From the NCBI GenBank assembly GCA_025617745.1, contig CM046853.1, forward strand, positions 48,538,934 through 48,602,933: 64,000 nt of DNA, given 5' to 3'. Shown here one piece after another: positions 54,071-64,000 of the stretch. The DNA comes from Heliocidaris erythrogramma. Taxonomy: Eukaryota; Echinodermata; Echinoidea; Camarodonta; Echinometridae. Positions within the stretch are counted from its first letter, which is position 1; every line of letters starts with the position of its first letter. The translations under genes and the position numbers were made by a program. The notes under the pieces are model-generated. The model was not told the origin of the DNA. It made no database searches and was given only the letters and a program-made list of their open reading frames with translations.

Positions 54071-55779
54071 TCAGATACATAAAAATGGTTCGTTCTCGCA
54101 ATAACTTCAGAACTGTTTGACGAATCAGCTTCTAACTTGGCCCATGTATGCATATGTGAGGGACGATGAACTGATTAGAATTTACGGTCTCAAGGTCAAA
54201 GTTCAAAGGTCATAGAGGTCATTATATACATAAAAATGGTTCGTTCTTGTGATAACTTAGGAACCGTTTGGCGGATCAGCTTGTAAGTTGGCCCATGTAT
54301 TCATATGGGAGGGACGATGAGCTGATTAGATTTTGGGGTCTCAAGGTCAAAGGTCAAAGGTCACAGAGGTAATTATGTACATCAGATTGTAAGTTGGCCC
54401 ATGTATTCATATGGGAGGGACGATGAGCTGATTAGATTTTGGGGTCTCAAGGTCAAAGGTCAAAGGTCACGGAGGTAATTATGTACATAAAAATGGTTAG
54501 TTCTCTAAATAACTGAAGAACTGTTTGACAGATCACCTTCTAACCTGGCCCATGTTTGCATATGGGAGGGACGATGAACTGATTAGATTTTAGGGTCTCA
54601 AGGTCAAAGTTCAAAGGTCATAGAGGTCATTATATACATAAAAATGGTTCGTGATGTATGGAGTCTTTGCCTACCTATTTTAGAAATTTCATGGGGATAG
54701 TGGTCTATTTGCTATAAAATATTTATTTCCTTGGTGATTGGAAGTCATCAATGGTAAGTTTTTTATTTGAAAATAAAATGAAATAAATTTTCTTTCTCCT
54801 GTCCTTTTTAAGTGAAAAGATTTGTAATTTTGTTGGACCAATCCTTTTTAGAGTGTACATGTATGCCATACATATCCAATCTGGTGATGGCGGAGGCATA
54901 AATTCCGACCGCGCGCGGTCGAAGATTCATCTAGTTTTGTTTTTACTTTTATTCTGTTTTAGTAATCGAATGTGAAATAACAAAATAAGAATATAACATT
55001 GAAGACGAAAATAGCTTCATTCTATGGACAAGTAATAACTATTTTAGTCCTGAAGACAGACATTAATTAACTTTTTCAGCAACACATTAATTATTTTTAA
55101 TACTTCCTGATCTCTGACACACGGTACGCATGATAGATTACATTTTAGATTGAATAATCAATTGTTGAATAAATAGTTGAATGAGAGCTTACTAGTACAT
55201 TTTAGTATGAAGTATGAAGAGAGATTGTTAAACGTGAAGATTAGGAAATTGATGGTACATGTTCATGTAGTTGTTTGTTTCATGAAGCAGTTATGCAGAG
55301 AATTTCACCTTCAAAAGAGTAGGGCATTAATCAATATGTATTAATCCTAACTGGTAGACATGAGGGTAGTAGAGAACAATTTTAAGAGATTTAACTTTTT
55401 ATTAATTTTATGACTGAATTATGCCATATGCATGTGCAGGTTACATGAGCTGATGCTTAACATTAATTTGGGTTGCCAGCTGGGCCATTGTCGATTGTGA
55501 ACATTACCAAATTCAGCTTTGAGAGATTATTTACAGTGGAATGCTCAATATTTACATGAAACCATTCACTCATATCTCTTTTGCAAAACATTTTATTTGC
55601 CAAACAGTTGACAAAGGTAGAAATTTTAGGTTGGCCGGATGGGTTGTCAGGGGCACCCAGACAAACTCTTATTTTTAACTCTTTAACATGACCCCCTCCC
55701 AATATGCCATTTAGGAAAGAAACATATTAAAGTGCAGTTCATTTTAACTCACTCTTAGTACCAAATCATAGTGTTTAAT

Positions 55780-55895
55780 GAGAGAGATAGTTGTGACACA
55801 TGTATGTCTTGGAGCTCCAAATAGTTCCCTCCAATAGAGATTGTACATGCATAGGGAACTAATTGGAACTCCATGATGTTACAACTATCTCTCTC
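55780..55895. repeat. 116-bp hairpin
   Basis: GAGAGAGATAGTTGT pairs with ACAACTATCTCTCTC at the base; further in, TTGGAGCTCC / GGAACTCCA and AGTTCCCTCC / AGGGAACTA also pair. Non-coding and single-copy in the window. Confidence 0.75.
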
Positions 55896-58800
55896 AGTAC
55901 GTGATGGATTAAGTATTGCTCTACCCTGCCCCCCCCCCCCCCACCCCACAACACACACACATACACGTACTGCTTCCTGGATCACATGTTGGTGAAAAGA
56001 GGAAAAGAAGAAGTGAATGAAGACAAACATTTCCTGAATATTAGTGTACTGTCCAGTAAAGGGAATTAATTACAACCAAAAGTGGATGGGCTTAGCCTTA
56101 AGCTTTAGTGGATCACTCGCAAACCTTTATGTGTGGTTAGATTATGATCCTTATTACGGATGAAAAGTATGGTTGAGAGATCTATCACTTCTTTACATAT
56201 TGATCATGCTGTGTAATATGGGCATGTTATTAGAAGTAACTACAAATGAAAGGTGTGTTTCAGTTAGGAATGCATGAGAAAAGAGGAAGTGTGTCTGAAT
56301 AATTTCCCTGTATATACATGTATATTACTTTGAAGTTGTGGTGTTTTTTTAAATTCCCCCCCCCCCCAAAGAAGGACAAACAAAAAGCTAATTAAGCAAA
56401 CAACCATAATGCCACTGGTGATGTGTTTTTCCAGATATGGCATATATCTGGCATGCCATAAGCAAAGATTAAGGATATGTTATTAGGGTTGACTGATAGT
56501 GATTTCATCAGGACGTTTTCATTCGAAAGAAGGAAACAAATAAAGCTTCATATTTACATTATATCCTATTAGACCAATGTTTAATTAAGCAAACCACTGT
56601 GATGCCATGGGTTTTCTTTTTTCCCTTTTTATTTTTTTACTGGGGTGACATGTTTAACATGGTACAAAGATAAACAAGATGAAAGGTAAAATCAGGTTAG
56701 AATTTGGTAATGAAATGATGATGATGATGGTGACTTATCCACTAGACCAAAACTCCTCCAAATTGCCATCAAATTTCCATTTTAGAGAAATATTTTACTT
56801 TTTATTTTTAAAGAAATATTTTACTATTTTTTTTTAAATTGCTCATCTTAATGTCCAAAAAAGAATTTTGATGAATATGTCATCACATCCAAAATATATT
56901 AAATCTATGTTTTGCACACTTACACAACCTCACCCCATTCATATTTTGGTGTTTGATTTATAATCTGGTGTAAATTAATAATATAATATTTCAATTTCAT
57001 TCCACCATTCAAGTATGAATAGACTATGGTTCTCTTCAAAAATACATTATTTACAACCGTAGCCATGACATTATAAGAGTCCCACGTTATATTTTGTACT
57101 CCAGCACCATAGACACACTTCTTTATTCAGTCATACAGTTGCATGTGTGATTGAATATATTAGGCAAATTGATATTCACATTCAATATCATGTTCCTTCC
57201 AACATGTAACGACACTCCTTTTACTATTACTGTATTCTGAACCTGTAAACATTTGTTGCTGCATTGACTACACCCATTTTATATCCACCCTTTACTGCCA
57301 TGACTCAGAACATTCAAACAATTTGTTTTATGAACATCTGACTTAACATATGTTCATTGATTCACCAGCTACAATGTCAAAGAATAGCGTTGAAGAGAGA
57401 CATGCTTAAAAGCTTTTTGTCTGGCACTCATTAGATTATTGATACTGTAGTACCAATCATCACTTCAGCTACAATTTTTTACAATATTATATCAGAAATC
57501 TTTTTTAAGGGAAAATCTGTTAATTTTACATTTTGTATTATAATTATTATAATTATTATAATTATGTATACATTGTAGATATACATTCAGTCTGGGGTGG
57601 TGTTTTTTTTTTTTTTTTTGGGGGGGGGGGGGTTGTATCTTTTTTTTTCAACAAACCTTAGTTTTTGTCTTGTCTTGTTTTTTTTTTTTTTTGGGGGGGG
57701 GGTTTTGCCCTAATATTTAGTGTCATTCAAGATCACGATCATTGTCACATACAGGACATTCCTAAATCTCGATCCAGAACCTTATGTTTCCTGTCTGAAA
57801 AGTTCATTTTAGATTCCAACCTAGTCCCTCCAGTAGCGGGTGAATCCCACTAGAGTCCTCATGGAAGGGAAAAACCACTAAGCATGTGCAATACGCATTG
57901 TTGAGTCACCCAGACACTTTTGTAGTGATCATTCCTTTTGATTTCCTCATTTGTTATTTTGGAGGTTTATAATCTTGATGGAAATCTGGGGATTTTTACA
58001 TTTACTTGTTAATTGAACTTACCAGTAATCACCTGTTGCGGTGTACGTCCTGTAAAGATTAAAATGTCTGTTCAGAGCAATAAGAGAGTTAACTCTGTAC
58101 GAATGATGGGACTTAACGTCCTTCTGACTCCAAACAGATGAAAAGATGGGAGTCTTTTTTTTTTCTTCAAAGCAATAAACAAACAAATAGTTATTGATTT
58201 GATTAGTATATATATCCTGTCTTCATCAAAATCATGGAAATTTAAAAGAAATATTTTTGCCTCTTAATTAATACAATTTTTTTCCTGTTGATAAAAATAA
58301 AATTACCAATACCAACAGGACACAACATAAACAGCATACAAATGAAACAATATTGCACTTTATACATTGCTTAGTGCTATATTGCAGATGCACGAATACT
58401 GGGAAATTTTTACGATATTCCTGGTGTACACATAATTTGCATATTTCCCCAGCATAACAATACTGTACCTATATTCGTACATAATTGCATTATGTACAAA
58501 TACATGTATACTTGGGTACATGTCAGTATGTGGAGGAATTTGTCATTCTCCTTTTGGTGAGTAATATGTGCTTCAGAAGAGGAAGTTTGCTGTTTCAGTG
58601 ATTTGTAATATATTCTAGATCACAGGTACTTCTTATGTGCAAACAAACTTATTGAACATGGCAAGTGGGTCAATATTGCTCTGGAGGGGCAAATAATAGA
58701 TGAGATGGGAAAGGTATAATTGGAACCACAATAGGATATTTTACACTTTTTCTGATTGGTTTCCTTCAGTGATGGGAATCAACCTCAGTTATTGCAGCAT

Positions 58801-59539
58801 TTCTTTTGTTTTTGTGTGGAAAATGTAACACTTTGATGTAAATTCACTTGTTAATTTTTGTTTTTATTTATATGTTTATGTTGACTTATAGAAAAAGACT
58901 CAGGTAAATATAAGGAATGTGTTTTATGCATGGAAAAACTAACACTAATTTTGTTTATATTCTGTAAAAGATGAGAAAATGAATTCTGGGATTTTCTCTT
59001 TATACTTCATATCTTAAACCCAAACTCTATTTCTATTTCTTTATTTTTTATTCTTTATCACTGCACAATTTTTGAAGATGAATTCCAAATTTGGAATAGA
59101 TTTTTTCTCACAACTTAAAGTCAAGAAGTATTTTGGGAAAATAGGTAAACATACCTAGTCTCCACCCCACTATCAGTTCCAAGCAATTGAAAACCATGGA
59201 ATTGCGGTTGACATGGTAGAATTCATTTCTTCATCTATAGTTTTGCCGTGAATATGCATTTTAAAGACACAATCTGATTGAATCTAATCTGTTACAAGAT
59301 CAATGTTACTAACCAGATCATCTTCATCTATTTCTTTTCTCGTGTTTATTGCCGCAAAAGCTTTATCAGGGACTATTTGATTCTAAGGTACATTCATGTG
59401 CATGCTTTATAGTGATTTATATGTTATAGTCAGAATATAACAACAGGCACCCAGTACATGAATGCCCAAAAAATTATCAATCCTCACCCACAAAATTGAA
59501 CAAAATTGTAACAGGGGGCCCTATGCATACAAACCCCTT
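55896..59539. other. Intron 25 middle: little recognised
   Basis: Holds a C run (55930-55942), T and G runs at 57600-57632 and 57679-57703, and a diverged short repeat near 58070-58135 (TGTTCAGAGCAATAAGAG ... CCTTCTGACTCC). No gene recognised apart from the candidate 12-nt microexon. Confidence 0.5.
58892..58903 (+). other. Candidate 12-nt microexon in intron 25
   Basis: AAAAAGACTCAG between an acttatag acceptor and a CAG|gtaaat donor. Phase 0/0, it would add KKTQ after exon 25 without changing frame. Sequences this short occur by chance, so this is speculative. Confidence 0.2.
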
Positions 59540-60052
59540 GAAGGGAAAGTCTACCCTGGTGTTAAGTTGATTTTGAATAAAGGAAGAAAAATTAGAGAAA
59601 CAGTTTAGTGAAAGTTTGACCAAAACCCGATAAGAAATGAGAAAGTTATGAATTTTCGAAGTTGTAATCAATCAAACACAAATTGGCAACTCTGTGAGGT
59701 ATCTTGCGAGCTCATCTCCTATTGGGTCGGTACAGAATTTTAATTTTTCTAGTGTTTAAATGAAGGAATAGATTTGCTTCATACAAGTTTTGTGTAAAAA
59801 CATAAGCAATGATTATATCTATGGTGCATGTATGATTGAATATTTTCTTTAGAGAAAATGGAAATGAATGATATCTGGAGTTCAGGGCAAATGGGAGAGG
59901 AGCTCGCAAGATACGTCACGGAGTTGCCAATTTGTGTTTAATTGATTACAAAGTTAAAAATTCATAAATCTGTTATTTCTTATCATATTTTGCTCATACC
60001 TTCACTACTTCTTTTAAAACCAACTTGTAATCAGGGAGGACTTTCCCTTTAA
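59540..60052. mobile_element. Foldback MITE with AAGGGAAAGTC ends
   Basis: The left arm (AAGGGAAAGTCTACCCTGG ... GGCAACTCTGTGAGGTATCTTGCGAGCTC) returns inverted on the right (GAGCTCGCAAGATACGTCAC ... GACTTTCCCTTTAA). About 510 bp with a unique centre. Confidence 0.85.
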
Positions 60053-60580
60053 TTGCAATAAACCCCTGTGAAAATTGTTGTGTGGAACTCTGTAAAATAT
60101 ATCTGTTATGCATGATTATTTATTTTTACTATTATTGTATTTCATGCAGTTAATTAAATTACAATTTTCATGAACAGAAAATTAAAGATTTAAGTCTTTC
60201 ACTGATCGTTCAATTGGGTATAAAACATCTTCCATTTGAAAAATTGATAAAGTGGTTTTACCTATTTCAGTTTTAGGAAGAAAGAAATATACTCAGGCCA
60301 AATGTATTGTACACCATATACATTCTTTTGCAGTTGGGCAAGACGTATTATGTTGTTTATAAAACACAGAATTTTCATATTTCATTGGATATTTTCTCAA
60401 GGAATATTTTTTTTATTAAGACCACAAATTATATGAATTATATGAATTTAAGGATTTAAAGTTTGTTGCTGTCAATGCGTGTTAAGTGCATAATGATTGT
60501 TCATGCATTCTACCCTTTCTTTCTGAAATCACTTTATCATTGTTCCTTATATAAACCATCAAGCTTTGATCTTACTTATA

Positions 60581-60974
60581 CTTTTAGAGGTACTTCATCC
60601 CTTTTGCAAAATTCCACGAAACTGTGCACAAATTTAGTAGACATCCTGTAGATACTTCCTGTGAAATTTCATGGTCACAAGTTCTATAACTTCCTTGTAA
60701 GAAATGAAAATCGTGCTTGTGTTGCAGGAGGAGCTATTCAGAAATCAACGCAAGTACATGTACTAGTAATGGTCAAAAATAAGTTTTAAAATTACGCAAT
60801 TTTTTTTTTTGGCGGAAAAAATAAAGTGTTACCAAGTTGTTGTTATTACTTACTTTAAAAGCAAATGTCCTTTTCACATCCGCATAAGTTTTCCAATTAT
60901 AATTCTTTTGTAATTTATCGCATACTCACACAACTTCAAAATTTACGGCTGCAAAAGGGATGCAGTACCTTTAA
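60581..60974. mobile_element. MITE with AGGTACTKCATCCCTTTTGC ends
   Basis: TTAGAGGTACTTCATCCC on the left and GGGATGCAGTACCTTTAA on the right are inverted repeats of about 26 bp. The interior is about 340 bp, non-coding. Confidence 0.75.
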
Positions 60975-61124
60975 CAAATAAATCATAAAGAAGAGAATTG
61001 TGCCATAACATTCAAATATCTTGTATCATATTTGAAGTATTTTTTTTCTTTCTTTTATACTGCTAGTAGCTTTGATTTTATCAACTTGATATTTGTTCTG
61101 AATTTGATTCTAGTTGTCCTGACC

Positions 61125-61158
<34 letters not shown>

Positions 61159-64000
61159 CAATAGAAATGTATCTTTTTAATTCCTAGGTCAGGGCTTAAT
61201 GGGATGGGCCATGTTTTTTTTATTCCAGGGGATAGACCAAGATTAATAAAAGGCTATTTTAAGGGACAATCACGCTCCCATTGTCATGGGGTTTAAATTA
61301 TGCCTTACCACAGATAGATTGTAGGATTAACTTGATAGAGCAGTGAGAAAGACTTCATTCTATAGTTAGAGCAACAATTTAGGGGTAATATTTTTAAAAT
61401 GCTTTGGGCTGCTTCAGATATTATATGTCATGTAATAAATGATATATACCAGGGAGATGGGAAATGAGATTTCCTTGGATATATTATACTATCATTAAAA
61501 ATGACCAGTTTCAATACTTGACTCTAATATTTTATAGATTTAGGTTTCCATGCAACTCCCTATTATCTCATTTGATATGATTCTTATTCCTAGCTCACCA
61601 TACATTGCCCAAAGATATTTAAACATGGAGTTTTAATATTGGCATTCATCAGCCTAAACAATATCCTCTTTTCTTTTTTCTTTTCATTTTTAAAGCGATT
61701 ATACTTTACATTTTGAATTCATCTTGATTTCTTTTGATCTTTTATTAAAACTGACATATATTCTTGTGTAATTTTAAATGCATGTGATATATCATGAAGT
61801 GTGTAGTCTTCTGCTTGCATCATTTTCATCATGTTTTTCAAACATTGTATAATATGGTTATGTGATTTTGGTATAATTGTATGTGTTTTTCATGTTCACA
61901 TGTAGATTTGTTTGTTTCTTTTTCGTTTGCTGTTTTTTTTTTTTTTACCATTTCATGATTTTATACAAATAGCCCCACCATTCAGTCAAAAAAATTATGA
62001 GGGGTTTGGAATTCTTGAGTCATCCTTATTATAAAATCATAGCATATTGGTATGTCTTTATGCTTCCAAGTTGTGAAATATTAAAGTAGTTGTTTTCTTT
62101 AGAACTATTGTGTGCAAATCAAGATGACTGCAGTGAATACCAAATTAATAGTATATTTTCCATGAGCAAAATATTGTGGATTAAAGTTTTATTTTTCTTC
62201 TTCAGTAATATATTTTTTTCATTGAAACCAAACAGTAATTATAAAAGGGCACATTTTAATCCTGCCCGATGCTTATGTAGGGCTATAGAAATTAAGAATT
62301 TGATCCTGAGTTTATTTACTTATTTTGATAGGTTCCTGCATGAAGAGACTACTTGAGGGCTTTCATGTTTAACACCCCCACATAGAATAATAAACCAAAT
62401 GACTGAAACTATTTCAGCTTGCACATTTACACCAAACATATACATGTATCGGCCTGTTATTGACACTTGTTTTACTTTTGATAACAATTTTTTTATTTAT
62501 TATTTCACAATATAAATTTGATTCACCTACCATGTGAAACAGGAGAAATGGGAGAGTTATAGGTCTGCCACACAGGTATGTAGACGTTAGATCTGTGGCA
62601 CTGTGTGACTTTGTATACCCCCCTTTTGGCTGCCGTGTTCTATATTAACCCCTGTGTGATATATTGTAGTATTAGCTTAAAATCCAAGAAAATGACGTCC
62701 GCTGCTTTCTACCGAGGTGTATTCTTTCAGTAACCAAGTCTTGCAATCGGAAAGGACTGAGGAACTAAAAAGATATTGGAACCTAACTGGTACACTAAAC
62801 AACGCATTCACTGGGACATGATATAGCAGAGGGAGATACTGATCTTTTTTATTGTATCATTAGGTGGGATAAAAATAACGTAAACTATCATATTGTTGGT
62901 AAACTTTAAAACTTACGCATTATGCTTCATTATTGTCTAAAATATTTATGTACAGTGTAATAAAGTAAACACTATGTTGTACCTACAGCACATAAATCAA
63001 ATGCTCAACAAAAGCCGCACAAGTCGGGTATAATTAACCCATTGTGGAAGGGGAGATACGTTTTTTTTTATTCTAAACACGCAGTCAACCGGGGTTAGTT
63101 TCGGGTGTGTATTTAACTCCCAGACCCCGTAGTAATTCTTTTAATTCCTATATTTGTCACATAACTATATACTGGTAGAAGGACTCTTCTTAATATTGTT
63201 AATTTCATTTGCCTGTAAAATAATATTTACACTACCTTTAATACCAAACCAAAGTTTATATGCCTAGCAACCTATATCCTCCCTGTTTATCCAGTTATTA
63301 ATGTTTTAACGATAAAGGAAGTTGTTGTGATTCCAAGAAAATATCCTGCTTTGGGTTTACTTATCTCCTCCGAAAGGCCATTAAATAGATAATGGCAAAA
63401 TAAATGTATTCTTGTGGAGTCACGTCATTGCTTTTATTTTATTTTATTATCATTATTATTGTTTGCTATTCCCTCTCAAAAATATTTTACAAACCTTTGT
63501 TCAGTTGTTTATTATGTATTTTTGTAATTAACTTTTTTATCATCATCAGCTCACCACTAATTATCATTGGAAGTGTTATTGTCATTGATATCATTTTTCA
63601 CGTTTGTTATTACTTGTTCATGGCATGTTTGTAACATAAAAATTATCAAAGGCATCTGTGTGATGCTTCCATCCATAAGCAGCATCTGCCATTTTCGTCA
63701 TTAATTCATTACTCACCTTCATACTTACACGATGTAAGTTGCACCATCGCATTTTATTACATCATGTAGCAGGCTTAAGACTATTTTAAAGGTTAGGCGA
63801 AATTCCATAGTGCCTTGAGCCCAGCCTACTTCTGTCAGTCGTGTGCTGTATCAATAAGGCTACTTAACATGTGTCTATGAGTATTAGGGATAGCCTGAAA
63901 CATACATGTACATTCTTGTAATTCAGACCCTAAAGTGACCGAAAATTGTGCCTGCAAATTGTATAATTTATGTAACTTGTGACACTTTCATTTCATTGCA
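60975..64000. other. End of window, intron 25: no gene
   Basis: AT-rich intron with T-rich stretches (61120-61150, 61930-61946). The only possible coding piece is the 33-nt candidate at 62543. Open frames here (for example 62090-62356 and 63404-63634) show no conserved motif. Confidence 0.5.
62543..62575 (+). other. Candidate 33-nt microexon in intron 25
   Basis: 33 nt between gaaacag and CAG|gtatgt. Phase 0/0, it would add EKWESYRSATQ with no stop. The codons look protein-like, but the acceptor has a poor pyrimidine tract. It may be an alternative exon at a variable point of MON2. Confidence 0.3.

Larger units (their letters stand above)
53080..54934. mobile_element. Helentron-like element H3, interrupted
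   Basis: Left end TATGCCTCCGCCCACCG, a GTCC/GTCG microsatellite (about 53128-53160), and diverged tandem units with TTGGCCCATGTATGCATATG and GATTAGATTTTGGGGTC. The right end has GGCGGAGGCATA, a perfect 14-nt palindrome GACCGCGCGCGGTC (54907-54920), then CTAG and TT. A Penelope-type fragment splits it. Confidence 0.75.

Noticed and set aside
52719-64000. Further large MON2 exons
   Set aside because: I looked for the conserved block that should follow exon 25 and found no matching open frame; only two tiny candidates remain.

Overview
The window is animal nuclear DNA. It is AT-rich, and a single intron-containing gene crosses most of it, surrounded by short repeats, microsatellites and long G or C runs. 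The repeat types (a foldback family with TACTGTAAA ends, a family with ACAGTCAAACCTGTCT ends, tRNA-headed SINEs ending in (ATT)n, and GTCC-microsatellite elements with palindromic heads), together with a protein very close to the vertebrate orthologue, suggest a marine deuterostome, most likely a sea urchin. The species is an inference.

The only host gene I can support is MON2 on the + strand. MON2 is a large Golgi/endosome scaffold related to the BIG/GBF Arf-GEFs but without a Sec7 domain. I traced 25 coding exons from the start codon (7073) to 52718. All junctions are GT/AG and all phases agree. Joined, they give 4299 nt, or 1433 codons without an internal stop. About 280 C-terminal residues, judged against the roughly 1700-residue family, lie beyond 64000. 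A 30-nt in-frame cassette exon (39572-39601) is well supported by its splice sites. Two further frame-preserving microexon candidates (12 and 33 nt) lie in the long last intron.

Region by region. 1-7008 is upstream DNA built largely of palindromes: a foldback MITE and SINE head (572-1100), a cluster of palindromes separated by (ACT)n (1491-2222), a foldback carrying a tRNA-like sequence (4003-4412), and a giant hairpin of about 555 bp (4635-5189). 7009-52718 is the MON2 exon/intron region. Its introns hold nested MITEs, a LINE relic, two SINEs plus a headless SINE body, Helentron-like elements, and partial copies of MON2's own exons. 52719-64000 is intron 25, containing a Helentron-like element with a Penelope-type GIY-YIG endonuclease fragment inside it, then several foldbacks.

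The most unusual observations are the intronic array of decayed copies of exon 16, each with its acceptor site, directly in front of the true exon; the same kind of exon-fragment duplication after exons 5, 17 and 19; and the four Helentron-like elements that share one architecture but differ in sequence.
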